A DNA stretch of 64,000 bases from Niabella pedocola (GTDB taxonomy: Bacteria > Bacteroidota > Bacteroidia > Chitinophagales > Chitinophagaceae), in contig NZ_JAJNEC010000003.1 in assembly GCF_021044425.1 (NCBI RefSeq), forward strand, positions 372,001-436,000, in the 5' to 3' direction. The notes under the pieces are model-generated. The model did no database searches and had not been told where the DNA came from. It saw only the letters and a program-made list of their open reading frames with translations. Positions 42,949 through 52,102 of the stretch are shown one piece after another. The position numbers and the translations under genes are program-made. How positions within the stretch are numbered: the first letter of the stretch is position 1; every line of letters begins with the position of its first letter.

Positions 42949-44589
42949 ATGGCAAAACAACTTTTCTTCAATATTGAAGCAAGAAATAAAATGAAAAAGG
43001 GCGTTGATTCTTTAGCCAACGCTGTAAAAGTTACATTAGGACCTAAAGGACGTAATGTAGTAATTGAGAAAAAATTTGGTGCACCTGCAATCACTAAAGA
43101 TGGTGTTACCGTAGCAAAAGAAATTGAGCTGGAAGATGTAGTAGAGAACATGGGTGCTCAAATGGTGAAAGAAGTAGCTTCTAAAACCGCTGATATTGCC
43201 GGTGACGGTACTACTACCGCAACTGTTTTAGCACAGGCGATCATTGGCGAAGGACTGCGTATGGTAGCCGCCGGCGCCAACCCGATGGACCTGAAGCGTG
43301 GTATCGACAAGGCGGTTTCTTTGGTAGTAGCGAGCCTGAAGGCACAAAGCCAGACTGTTGGTAACGACAGCAAAAAGATCAAACAGGTAGCTACCATTTC
43401 TGCGAATAACGACGAGCAGATCGGTGAACTGATTGCCCAGGCATTTGGTAAAGTGGGTAAAGAAGGTGTAATTACCGTTGAAGAAGCAAAAGGTACCGAT
43501 ACTACTGTTGATGTGGTAGAAGGTATGCAGTTTGACCGTGGTTATATTTCTCCATACTTCGTTACCAACAGCGAAAAAATGGAAGCAGAATTGCAGAATC
43601 CTTATGTATTGATCTATGATAAAAAGATCAGCACCATGAAGGATATCCTGGGCATCCTGGAAAAAGTGGCACAAAGCGGTCGCCCGCTGGTGATCATTTC
43701 CGAAGACCTGGAAGGAGAAGCGCTGGCTACCCTGGTAGTAAACAAACTGCGTGGAACCCTGAAAGTGGCGGCTGTTAAAGCTCCGGGCTTTGGCGACAGA
43801 AGAAAAGAAATGCTGACTGATATCGCAATCTTAACCGGTGGTACCGTGATCTCTGAAGATCTGGGTCATAAGCTGGAAGGTGCAGATATCGCTGCTCTGG
43901 GACAGGCTTCTTCTATTACCATCGATAAAGACAATACCATTGTTGTAGGCGGTAAAGGTAAAAAAGCAGATATCACAGGTCGTGTAAATCAGATCAAGGC
44001 ACAAATTGAAAATACTACTTCCGACTACGATCGTGAAAAATTACAGGAGCGCCTGGCTAAATTAAGCGGTGGTGTGGCTGTATTGTATGTAGGTGCGGCT
44101 ACTGAAGTGGAAATGAAAGAAAAGAAAGACCGTGTAGATGATGCATTACATGCAACAAGAGCGGCCGTTGAAGAAGGCATCGTTCCTGGTGGTGGTGTGG
44201 CTTATATCCGCGCAATCGACAGCCTGGATGTAAAAGTAAAAGGACAAATCGAAGACGAAGCTACCGGTATGGCTATTGTTAAGCGTGCACTGGAAGCTCC
44301 GGTACGTACCCTTACTGACAACGCCGGTATCGATGGTTCGATCGTTGTACAAAAAATCAAAGAAGGTAAAGCTGACTTCGGTTTCAACGCCAGAACAGAG
44401 AACTACGAAAACCTGTTCAAAGCAGGTGTAATCGATCCTACAAAAGTAAGCCGTGTTGCATTGGAAAATGCTGCTTCTATTGCAGGTATGTTACTGACAA
44501 CTGAGTGTGTGATCGCAGACAAACCCGAACCTAAAGCTGCGGCTCCTGCAATGCCAGGCGGTCCGGATATGGGTGGCATGGGCTACTAA
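42949..44589 (+). CDS. groL: Chaperonin GroEL
   Basis: 546 residues from the ATG at 42949 (MAKQLFFNIEARNKMKKGVD); an earlier in-frame ATG at 42877 would add an atypical leader. All GroEL signatures are present: VTLGPKGRNVVIEKKFGAPA, the ATP-site AGDGTTTATVLA, the apical hydrophobic groove, and the C-terminal Gly/Met tail (GGPDMGGMGY). It forms the tetradecameric folding chamber with GroES. A strong terminator follows. Confidence 0.99.
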   Translation: MAKQLFFNIEARNKMKKGVDSLANAVKVTLGPKGRNVVIEKKFGAPAITKDGVTVAKEIELEDVVENMGAQMVKEVASKTADIAGDGTTTATVLAQAIIGEGLRMVAAGANPMDLKRGIDKAVSLVVASLKAQSQTVGNDSKKIKQVATISANNDEQIGELIAQAFGKVGKEGVITVEEAKGTDTTVDVVEGMQFDRGYISPYFVTNSEKMEAELQNPYVLIYDKKISTMKDILGILEKVAQSGRPLVIISEDLEGEALATLVVNKLRGTLKVAAVKAPGFGDRRKEMLTDIAILTGGTVISEDLGHKLEGADIAALGQASSITIDKDNTIVVGGKGKKADITGRVNQIKAQIENTTSDYDREKLQERLAKLSGGVAVLYVGAATEVEMKEKKDRVDDALHATRAAVEEGIVPGGGVAYIRAIDSLDVKVKGQIEDEATGMAIVKRALEAPVRTLTDNAGIDGSIVVQKIKEGKADFGFNARTENYENLFKAGVIDPTKVSRVALENAASIAGMLLTTECVIADKPEPKAAAPAMPGGPDMGGMGY

Positions 44590-44611
44590 TCACATTCTTA
44601 AAGAATACAGG

Positions 44612-44645
44612 AACCGCCCCGGATTGCCGGGGCGGTTTATTTTTG
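44612..44645 (+). terminator. groESL terminator
   Basis: Perfect 11-bp GC-rich stem AACCGCCCCGG/CCGGGGCGGTT with a 4-nt loop and a following TTATTTTT, 22 bp after groEL. Confidence 0.93.
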
Positions 44646-44676
44646 CAGGAATAAACGCTTAAAAATTTTGAAATAT

Positions 44677-45132
44677 ATGCATCATGAAATCATCCGGCCG
44701 CTCACCCCGGCTTTTCTGAACGCCTTTATAGATATGAAGCGGGATTTCTTCGCTATTGACGGGTATCCGTTCGATGATGCGCTTATGCGGGAGAATACCG
44801 GCTATTTTCTGGACCATCCTGAAGTAGGGAAGATCTTTATGATCGTTGATGAAGCCGGAACCCCGATCGGCTTCCTGATCCTGGCCTTTATGTTCAGCTT
44901 TGAATTTGGCGGCCGCATCGCTTTTTTGGATGAACTGTACCTGGGTGATAAGGCCCGCGGAAAGGGCTATGGGAAATACGCGGTGAATTTTGTAAAGGCT
45001 TACGCCGCCGGTAATGACCTGAAAGCCATTTTCCTGGAAGTAGAACATCATAACGAACGGGCCGCCGGGTTATACGAGGCCAGCGGATTTAAGGATCATC
45101 ACCGGCGTTTGATGATCTATCGGCCTGAATAA
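44677..45132 (+). CDS. GNAT-family N-acetyltransferase
   Basis: 151 residues from the ATG at 44677 (MHHEIIRPL); a TTG three codons earlier is less likely. The acetyl-CoA-binding motif A is ELYLGDKARGKGYGKYAVNF, preceded by the beta-strand IAFLDELYL and followed by FLEVEHHNERAAGLYEASGF, the standard GNAT motif B. The acceptor substrate is unknown. It lies just past the groESL terminator and 119 bp before the ABC-F gene, which has its own promoter. Confidence 0.9.
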   Translation: MHHEIIRPLTPAFLNAFIDMKRDFFAIDGYPFDDALMRENTGYFLDHPEVGKIFMIVDEAGTPIGFLILAFMFSFEFGGRIAFLDELYLGDKARGKGYGKYAVNFVKAYAAGNDLKAIFLEVEHHNERAAGLYEASGFKDHHRRLMIYRPE

Positions 45133-45183
45133 CAGGAAAGCAAGTTAAAAGAGAAGCCCTTCCCAACTTTTAAACCGTCAAAC

Positions 45184-45214
45184 TTCGCCACCTGTCAACT
45201 TTGCGTTACCTTTG
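45184..45214 (+). promoter_or_regulatory. Promoter of the ABC-F gene
   Basis: TTCG (45184-45187), exactly 19 bp, then TACCTTTG (45207-45214). The -7 element is an exact TAnnTTTG match, 37 bp upstream of the start codon. Confidence 0.8.
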
Positions 45215-45251
45215 CACCACTTTTTGAAAACAGATAAATAAAGACGGACTC

Positions 45252-46877
45252 ATGATTAGTGTTAAAGATCTGAAACTGGCTTATGGCAAGCGGGTATTGT
45301 TTGAAGATGTGAACGTAAACTTCACAAAAGGGAACTGCTATGGCGTTATTGGGGCCAACGGAGCTGGAAAATCAACTTTTCTGAAAATTTTAAGTGGGGA
45401 AATCGAGGCAAACAAAGGCACCGTATCCATTACTCCGGGTGAGCGCATGGCGGTTTTGAAACAAAATCAGTTTGAGTTTGATAACCAGACCGTGCTGAAT
45501 ACGGTATTGATGGGGCATAAAAAAATGTGGGATACCATGTTGCGCCGGGACGCGATCTATGCCAACCCCGATGCAACGGAAGACGATTATATGAAGGCAT
45601 CTGAACTGGAAGCCGAATATGGTGAAATGGGAGGCTATGAATCGGAGAGTGATGCCGCGGCTTTTTTAAATGGATTGGGTGTAAAAGATGAGCTGCACCA
45701 GATGCTGATGAAGGATATCCCCTCCAATATGAAAGTACGGGTATTATTGGCCCAGGCCCTGTTCGGAAATCCGGACATCTTACTGTTGGATGAGCCTACC
45801 AACGGTTTGGACATTGAAACCATCGGCTGGCTGGAGAACTTCCTGGCTGATTATGAAAACATCGTATTGGTAGTGAGCCACGACCGTCACTTCCTGGATG
45901 CAGTATGTACCCATGTGGCCGATGTAGACCGTCAGAAGATCAAAGTATTTACCGGTAACTATTCCTTCTGGTATGAAAGCTCGCAATTAATGGCGCGCCA
46001 GATCAGCGATAAGAATAAAAAGCTGGAGGAGAAGAAAAAGGAACTGTTGGACTTTATTGCCCGGTTTAGTGCCAATGCTTCCAAAAGCAAACAGGCTACC
46101 AGCCGTAAAAAGGCGTTGGAAAAGCTGGACTTCCAGGAAATTGAACCAAGCTACCGGAAATATCCGGGTATTATCTTCCAGCCCCTGCGGGAGGTAGGAA
46201 ACCAGATCCTGAATGTTGAAAAATTAAAATCGGCAACCGAAGACCGGGTGCTCTTCAACAATGTAACGTTTAGTGTAAATAAAGGAGATAAGATCGCCTT
46301 TATTTCAAGGGATCCGCTGGCCGTAACACAGTTTTTTGAAATTATTAACGGCGAGGCGAAAGCAGATTCAGGCAGCTTTGAGTGGGGCACTACGGTTACC
46401 CCGGCATACCTGCCCATTGAGAACAGTAAATTCTTCCAGTCTGACCTGAATTTAATGGACTGGCTGCGTCAGTTTGTACCGTCTCATGTTACCGATGTGG
46501 ATGAACCCTTCCTTCGCGGATTTTTGGGTAAAATGCTGTTCAGCGGGGAAGAAGTACTTAAAAAGACCAATGTATTAAGCGGGGGTGAAAAAGTACGGTG
46601 TATGGTGAGTAAAATGATGCTGCAAAATCCCAATGTGGTGATCCTCGACCAGCCAACCAACCACCTGGACCTGGAAAGCATCCAGAGTTTCAACGAACAA
46701 TGTACGGTTTATAGCGGCGTTGTACTGCTGACCAGCCATGACCATACCTTTATGCAAACCGTAGCAAACCGGATCATCGAGTTAACGCCCAAAGGGATTA
46801 TCGACCGTTTGAGCACCTTTGATGAGTACCTGGAAGATGAACGCGTAAAAGCGTTGCGGGATGAAATGTACGCATAA
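45252..46877 (+). CDS. ABC-F family ATPase (YbiT-like) with one degenerate ATP site
   Basis: 541 residues, two ABC ATPase domains joined by a linker and no membrane part, as in ABC-F translation factors that bind the ribosomal E site. Domain 1 has a full Walker A (GANGAGKST, 34-42) and Walker B (LLLDEPTNGLD, Glu181), but its signature reads IPSNMKVR instead of LSGGQ (156-163). Domain 2 keeps LSGGEKVR (442-449), but its Walker A is lost (IAFISRDPLAVTQ, about 348-360) and its catalytic Glu is Gln (ILDQPTNHLD, Gln467). ATP sites pair Walker motifs of one domain with the signature of the other, so one site is complete and the other degenerate. Own promoter and terminator. Confidence 0.93.
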   Translation: MISVKDLKLAYGKRVLFEDVNVNFTKGNCYGVIGANGAGKSTFLKILSGEIEANKGTVSITPGERMAVLKQNQFEFDNQTVLNTVLMGHKKMWDTMLRRDAIYANPDATEDDYMKASELEAEYGEMGGYESESDAAAFLNGLGVKDELHQMLMKDIPSNMKVRVLLAQALFGNPDILLLDEPTNGLDIETIGWLENFLADYENIVLVVSHDRHFLDAVCTHVADVDRQKIKVFTGNYSFWYESSQLMARQISDKNKKLEEKKKELLDFIARFSANASKSKQATSRKKALEKLDFQEIEPSYRKYPGIIFQPLREVGNQILNVEKLKSATEDRVLFNNVTFSVNKGDKIAFISRDPLAVTQFFEIINGEAKADSGSFEWGTTVTPAYLPIENSKFFQSDLNLMDWLRQFVPSHVTDVDEPFLRGFLGKMLFSGEEVLKKTNVLSGGEKVRCMVSKMMLQNPNVVILDQPTNHLDLESIQSFNEQCTVYSGVVLLTSHDHTFMQTVANRIIELTPKGIIDRLSTFDEYLEDERVKALRDEMYA

Positions 46878-46900
46878 AAGAAACAGACGTATAGTACAGA

Positions 46901-46924
46901 ACGGAGCCTCGGCTCCGTTTTTTG
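46901..46924 (+). terminator. Intrinsic terminator of the ABC-F gene
   Basis: Stem ACGGAGCC/GGCTCCGT with a 2-nt loop followed by a T run, 23 bp past the stop codon. Confidence 0.9.
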
Positions 46925-47047
46925 TTTTTGGGTACGGCGCCGTTCATAAAAAATTCCGTATTATTTGAACCAACAATCTTTTCTTTGCGGGATTAAGTAT
47001 TGCTTTGGCGGGGATCCGCTTACAAACAACTGATAAATTTGAATAAA

Positions 47048-48244
47048 ATGCGTAGAAAGTTTTTCTTAACTGCTGTGCTATCCGTAACGGTTGCCGGCAG
47101 CAGCTGGCTGCATGCCCAGGACGACCTCATCAAGAAGATCAGCGGCAACAGCAGCGACAGTACCGGTTTCCGGTTTACCGATGTGATTAACCTGGCCGTT
47201 ACACCGGTAGAAAACCAGGGCTCCTCCGGCACCTGCTGGAGCTACTCTGCCAACTCTTTTTTAGAAGCTGAAATGATCAAGGCCGGGCGGAAACCGGTGC
47301 CGCTGGCAAAGATCTATACCGCCCGGAAGTCTTATGAGGATAAAGCGGAGAACTATGTAAAAATGAATGGCGCCGTAAGCTGGGGCGATGGCGGCGAACC
47401 GCATGATGTAATTAATATGTATGCCAAATACGGTGCCGTACCCGAAGAGGTATATACGGGTTTACTGAACGGCGCAACCATCAACAACTTCAGTGAAATG
47501 CAGGCCATCCTGAAAGCGATGCTGGATGCAGTTATTAAAAACCCTGCCGGCGTGCTTTCTCCCCGTTGGAAGAAAGCCTTTTCGGCTACCCTGGATGCCT
47601 ACCTGGGACCGGTGCCTCCCATGTTTACCTATCAGAACAAAAGTTATACACCGCAGAGCTTTGCAAAGGAAGTAGTAGGACTCGATCCCAATCAGTACAT
47701 TGAGTTTATTTCCCAAAACAATACGCCCTACTGGCAGAAAGCCATGATGATGGTACCGGATAACTGGGCGTTCCAGTGGGATTATAATATTCCGCCTGCG
47801 ATGATTACCGAGGTTATCGATCATGCATTGAAGAGCGGGTATACCGTAGCCTGGGGCACCGATGTTTCTGAACCCTATTTCAGCTGGCCCAATGGTGTGG
47901 CATTTGTACCGCAAAACCCCATGACTTACGTAAAGAGCATTAGTGCGGCCCAGAAAAAAGAATTGTTCAGTGGTCCTAAATCCGAACCGGAGATTACCGC
48001 AGAACTGCGGCAGCTGGGCATTGAAAATGGCCAGACATCGGATGACCATGGTATGCATATCGTTGGGGTATCCAAAGATCAGAATGGCAAGGAGTATTAT
48101 ATTGTTAAAAACTCCTGGGGCACCGGAAATGATTATAAGGGCTACCTGCATGTAACCAAAGCCTATGTGCAGTTTAAAACCACCAGCATCCTGGTGAATA
48201 AAAAAGCCGTACCGCAATCGGTTGCTGCAAAGATCACCCTGTAG
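47048..48244 (+). CDS. Secreted C1-family cysteine peptidase (bleomycin hydrolase/PepC-like)
   Basis: 398 residues from the ATG at 47048. A clear Sec signal (FFLTAVLSVTVAGSSWLHAQ) makes it periplasmic or secreted, unlike the cytosolic PepC. The papain-type catalytic set is complete: oxyanion Gln57 and nucleophile Cys63 in VENQGSSGTCWSYSA, His in DDHGMHIVGVSKD, and Asn in YIVKNSWGTGNDYKGY. The insertion between Cys and His is the long one of the bleomycin-hydrolase group. It is monocistronic with its own terminator. Confidence 0.93.
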   Translation: MRRKFFLTAVLSVTVAGSSWLHAQDDLIKKISGNSSDSTGFRFTDVINLAVTPVENQGSSGTCWSYSANSFLEAEMIKAGRKPVPLAKIYTARKSYEDKAENYVKMNGAVSWGDGGEPHDVINMYAKYGAVPEEVYTGLLNGATINNFSEMQAILKAMLDAVIKNPAGVLSPRWKKAFSATLDAYLGPVPPMFTYQNKSYTPQSFAKEVVGLDPNQYIEFISQNNTPYWQKAMMMVPDNWAFQWDYNIPPAMITEVIDHALKSGYTVAWGTDVSEPYFSWPNGVAFVPQNPMTYVKSISAAQKKELFSGPKSEPEITAELRQLGIENGQTSDDHGMHIVGVSKDQNGKEYYIVKNSWGTGNDYKGYLHVTKAYVQFKTTSILVNKKAVPQSVAAKITL

Positions 48245-48270
48245 GAACAGACCACCGGTATAACGGAAAA

Positions 48271-48310
48271 ACAACGCCCGCACCTGGCAACAGCCGGTTG
48301 CGGGCGTTGT
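48271..48310 (+). terminator. Hairpin after the C1 peptidase gene
   Basis: Perfect 12-bp stem ACAACGCCCGCA/TGCGGGCGTTGT with a 16-nt loop, 26 bp past the stop codon. The T tract is weak (TTGTTGTG). Confidence 0.7.
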
Positions 48311-48474
48311 TGTGCAAACGGTTGACTTACAAAAGCGGGTTAAAAAAAAGAAATATGTCATACATGTTTATTATATTGCGCTAGCATACGGCACACGCTT
48401 TAAAACGGTGCGGTGTTCCGGCAAACCTTACCTGCCGGCTGATTTTTATAAGTACGATTCATAAAACGAATGTT

Positions 48475-49521
48475 ATGCTTCATTGCCCGCCATTTTGGCT
48501 GTCAACCGTCATCGCTGTATTTATTTCCCTGATTACTGGCTGTGCCGTTCAACCGGGCAGTGCCACTCAACCGTCAAAACCGCCGTTTACCGTTAGCGTA
48601 GTGCCCCACAGCAGGGAGGTGGTGCTGCAGCAAACGCTTCCCTGGGAAGAACAAATGATGGGATACTTCAAGGTGCTGGAGCCAAGGCCCGGTTACTGGC
48701 AGATGTGGTATTCCGGTTGGGATAACCATCGCAAAGACGATTATTCCGGCTACCTTTTATATGCAGCTTCAAAAGACGGCCGTAGCTGGCAGAAAAACCT
48801 TCCGGGTGATGCCGGAAATATCCTGATGGGTACCGGGCATCCGAAGCGGGACGGCGCGGTTGAGCAGGATGTTTTTATCGTCCGCAGCACCCCATATCCA
48901 TACAAAATGATTTATACGGCCAGAGATGCCGGAGACGGGCATAAGGAGAAAACATTTATCACGGAATCTGCCGACGGGATACAATGGCGGCCCGCAAAAG
49001 TATTGTGGAACCGCAAACACGATTCGCAGTTTTCGGTCGTACAAAAAGGCGATCGGTTTCATATTTATCTGCGTTACTGGACCACGGTAAATAAGGTCCG
49101 GTACCGGACGATCGGTCGCGCAATCACAGACGAGCACTGGAATACGATTGAGGAACCGGTAACTGTTTTTACTGCGGATCCCGCCAGTGATTTTCCACAC
49201 TTATACAACCCGGCTGCCAGTAAAATTGACGCCGACCTGGACCTGCTTTTTCCCACCTATTTTAATGAAGCCTCCAACCGTATTCGCATTGGCGTGTTGT
49301 ATATGTATCGTAATCAGGCTTTTTCCACGGATATTGATCTGACAGAAGCGCTGCTGGAAAAAAGTAAAAATAACTGGGCCATCATAAGTCCTGGTCTGAT
49401 CCCCGCTGGAAAAAATACCTACTGGTTGTATTACTACGCCACCAATATGGTACACAGCGACTATGAAAAAGCCGGCCGGCAATTCAGCTATTACCGGATC
49501 AAAATAAAAATTGTACGTTAA
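48475..49521 (+). CDS. Lipoprotein with GH43/GH32-like five-bladed beta-propeller
   Basis: 348 residues. The signal ends in a lipobox (LITGC). The body shows repeated propeller-type segments: WQMWYSGWDNHRKDDYSGYL, LLYAASKDGRSWQKNLPG, FIVRSTPYPYKMIYTARDAG, FITESADGIQWRPAKVLW, HIYLRYWTTVNKVRYRTIGR. This is the pattern of glycosidase-like or sialidase-like propellers. Acidic residues that could be catalytic are present, but I cannot assign the triad, so enzyme activity is open. It sits upstream of two exported Gfo/Idh/MocA oxidoreductases and an esterase on the same strand, which suggests envelope glycan or cyclitol breakdown. Confidence 0.75.
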   Translation: MLHCPPFWLSTVIAVFISLITGCAVQPGSATQPSKPPFTVSVVPHSREVVLQQTLPWEEQMMGYFKVLEPRPGYWQMWYSGWDNHRKDDYSGYLLYAASKDGRSWQKNLPGDAGNILMGTGHPKRDGAVEQDVFIVRSTPYPYKMIYTARDAGDGHKEKTFITESADGIQWRPAKVLWNRKHDSQFSVVQKGDRFHIYLRYWTTVNKVRYRTIGRAITDEHWNTIEEPVTVFTADPASDFPHLYNPAASKIDADLDLLFPTYFNEASNRIRIGVLYMYRNQAFSTDIDLTEALLEKSKNNWAIISPGLIPAGKNTYWLYYYATNMVHSDYEKAGRQFSYYRIKIKIVR

Positions 49522-49738
49522 ACCAACAGCAATCCTTTCAACACGTTTTTTGCCGTCCTTCCATTTTTTGATATTTTCGGTAACGTAACCGGAAATATTA
49601 TCCGGTACATGCACATAATTGAATATCTTTAGAGGGGGCTGATGGATCATAGGATTGTTCGGCAGTGATGCTGTTATTTTATGAGCGGTTGTGATGCATC
49701 TGAAATCCTTAAATATATTAGCAGACTAAACAAACAAA

Positions 49739-50941
49739 ATGAGTAAACGATTTTCGCGCCGTGATTTCCTGAAGCAAAGTTCGGTAGCTGTTGCCGGGTA
49801 TTCTGTGGGAGCCGCTGCATTTACGCCGCTGATCAACAAAACGTATGTACGGGTGGGATTGATTGGGGTAGGTCAGCGGGGATTAGGCCTTGCCACAACA
49901 CTCCAAAAAATAAAGACCGTGCAGCTGATAGCCTGCTGCGATATTGATGAGGCCCATTTGCAGTCGGGCATGAAGGTGGCAGCACCCGGCGCCCGCTCTT
50001 ATAAGGATTATAAAGCACTGCTGGCAGATAAGCAGGTAGAAGCCGTGATCATTGCCACGCCGTTGTTTTTACATCACCCGATAGCAATGGATGCCATCAG
50101 CGCGGGTAAGCATATATATGTGGAAAAGACCATGACCTATAATATCGAACAGGCATTGTCGCTGGCCCGTATGATGAAGCAGCATCCCAGGCAGGTATTA
50201 CAGGTAGGTCATCAATACCGCTACTATGAAATGTATGCAAAGATCAAAAAGCTGCTGGCGGAAGGTATGATTGGTACCGTTACTCATTTCGAATCGCAGT
50301 ACAACCGCAATAACGACTGGCGCCGGCCGGTAGAAGGAGGGCGCAGTGAGAAGGCCGTTAACTGGCGGATGTATAAAGAATATTCCGGCGGACTGCTTGC
50401 AGAACTGGCCGCTCACCAGATCGACCTGGTAAACTGGCTGGCAGGAGCCGCCCCGCAAAGCGCGGTGGCCATGGGGGGCATTGACTTCTGGAAGGACGGA
50501 CGTACTACATATGATAATATCCAGGCTGTTTATGAATATCCCAACGGGGTGCGTTCACTGGTAGGCTCGCGGCTCAGCAATGAATTTGTAGGCTACCGGA
50601 TGCTGATCTTTGGTTCTAAAGGTACCTTTGAACTGGGACGGGATACGGCCATGTTCTATACCGAGAACCGGGTTCGAACCTATGCCACAGTAGACGGTGT
50701 CACCGGCGCTACCAAAGAGGCCCTGCAACAAGGCAAGGGAATTTATGTATACAAGGATGAGAAAAAAATAGAGCCAACATTTTTTGCGCTTAGCGGGTTT
50801 GCCGATTCCATTATCAATGGTACGCCGGTAGCCAGCAATGTACATACAGGAAAAGATGTAGCTATTGCGGTTCATATGGGCAATACGGCGGCAGAAACCG
50901 GCCAGGTGCAACGGTGGCAACCGGAATATTCGGCTATATAA
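49739..50941 (+). CDS. Tat-exported Gfo/Idh/MocA oxidoreductase
   Basis: 400 residues with a twin-arginine signal (RFSRRDFLKQSSVAVAGYSV). The Rossmann fold starts with VGLIGVGQRGLGLATTLQ, followed by YVEKTMTY, which holds the catalytic-type Lys of the EKP motif (here EKT), and the C-terminal alpha/beta domain with SGGLLAELAAHQIDLVNWL. Exported members usually carry tightly bound NAD(P) and act on sugars or glycosides in the periplasm. It overlaps the spacing of the next oxidoreductase gene closely (23 bp), so both are one operon. Confidence 0.93.
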   Translation: MSKRFSRRDFLKQSSVAVAGYSVGAAAFTPLINKTYVRVGLIGVGQRGLGLATTLQKIKTVQLIACCDIDEAHLQSGMKVAAPGARSYKDYKALLADKQVEAVIIATPLFLHHPIAMDAISAGKHIYVEKTMTYNIEQALSLARMMKQHPRQVLQVGHQYRYYEMYAKIKKLLAEGMIGTVTHFESQYNRNNDWRRPVEGGRSEKAVNWRMYKEYSGGLLAELAAHQIDLVNWLAGAAPQSAVAMGGIDFWKDGRTTYDNIQAVYEYPNGVRSLVGSRLSNEFVGYRMLIFGSKGTFELGRDTAMFYTENRVRTYATVDGVTGATKEALQQGKGIYVYKDEKKIEPTFFALSGFADSIINGTPVASNVHTGKDVAIAVHMGNTAAETGQVQRWQPEYSAI

Positions 50942-50964
50942 CGGCATTCCAAACAAACGATAAC

Positions 50965-52002
50965 ATGCTTAATCAACCAACGATGGACCGGAAGCAATTT
51001 CTGCGTCTTTCTGCGCTTGCGGGTATCGGGCTCAGTATCCGCAGCAGTGCCTCCGCAACATGGAATAAACCTTTCGCACAAGGTAAAAGAATCGGAATTA
51101 TCGGGCTGGACACCTCGCATGCAGTGGCTTTTGTAAAATCGCTGAACGGGAACAATCCCGATCCGGCGTTTATGGGCTACCGCGTTGTGGCCGCTTATCC
51201 CCGGGGCAGCAACGATATCCCAAGCAGTGTAGATCGCATTCCCGGCTTTACCGCTGAGGTGCAGAAATATGGCGTGGATATCACCCCTTCCATTGCAGCA
51301 TTGCTGTCAAAAGTAGATGCCGTTTGCCTGGAAACCAATGATGGACGGCTGCATCTGGAGCAGGCGTTGCCGGTATTAAAGGCCGGCAAACCACTTTTTA
51401 TTGATAAACCCATCACCGCTTCGCTGAAAGATGCGGTTGCAATTTTTAAAGCTGCGGCCCAGTATAAGGTACCGGTATTCTCCAGCTCCTCGCTCCGGTA
51501 CATTACCGGTATGGATGCGATCCTTAATGGCAGCTACGGGAAAGTGATCGGCGCCCAAACGTATAGCCCGGCTCCGCTGGAGAAAACACACCCGGATCTG
51601 TTCTGGTATGGCATCCACGGGGTAGAAATGTTGTTTACAGCCATGGGACCAGGCTGCCGGTCGGTGATCCGGTTGCATACACCGGATGCTGATGTGGTGG
51701 CCGGCATCTGGAACGATGGACGCATCGGGAGCTTCCGCGGCACGCGCAGTGGACAATCGGAATACGGCGGTACCATCTTTACGGAAAAGAAGACCGTAAC
51801 CTTGGGTAGTTTTAAAGGATACGATCCTTTATTAAAAGAAATCATCCGTTTTTTTGAAACAGGCAAAGCACCGGTGGCCGCCAATGAAACGCTGGACATC
51901 CTGGCTTTTATGGAAGCGGCCGATGAAAGCAAAAAGAGAAACGGGCTTCCGGTGACCCTGGAATCCATCTATAAAAAAGCCCATTACAAACCCGATCACT
52001 AA
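50965..52002 (+). CDS. Gfo/Idh/MocA-family oxidoreductase, probably exported
   Basis: 345 residues from the ATG at 50965; another ATG is at 50983. The N-terminus (MDRKQFLRLSALAGIGLSI) looks like a Tat signal with Arg-Lys in place of twin Arg, a variant also seen in other Bacteroidota. The Rossmann start is KRIGIIGLDTSHAVAFVKSL. The motif FIDKPITASLKDAV carries the DKP version of the catalytic Lys. It differs from its neighbour in the C-terminal domain (YGIHGVEMLFTAMGPG), so the two probably act on different substrates in the same pathway. Confidence 0.9.
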   Translation: MLNQPTMDRKQFLRLSALAGIGLSIRSSASATWNKPFAQGKRIGIIGLDTSHAVAFVKSLNGNNPDPAFMGYRVVAAYPRGSNDIPSSVDRIPGFTAEVQKYGVDITPSIAALLSKVDAVCLETNDGRLHLEQALPVLKAGKPLFIDKPITASLKDAVAIFKAAAQYKVPVFSSSSLRYITGMDAILNGSYGKVIGAQTYSPAPLEKTHPDLFWYGIHGVEMLFTAMGPGCRSVIRLHTPDADVVAGIWNDGRIGSFRGTRSGQSEYGGTIFTEKKTVTLGSFKGYDPLLKEIIRFFETGKAPVAANETLDILAFMEAADESKKRNGLPVTLESIYKKAHYKPDH

Positions 52003-52102
52003 ATCCGCGATCAGCGTTCATGAGAATGTTACCAGGATGCCGACGCCATCCTGATCGGAGCGAAAGCCGTATCTTGCTGATCAGGATTTAAAAGGATCTG
52101 AT

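Noticed and set aside
47462..48361. 299-codon minus-strand frame
   Set aside because: Antisense shadow of the C1 peptidase, whose catalytic residues are clear.
22597..49626. 14-bp word ACATAATTGAATAT shared by 22597-22610 and 49613-49626
   Set aside because: Shared 14-mers are expected by chance in 64 kb; flanks differ.
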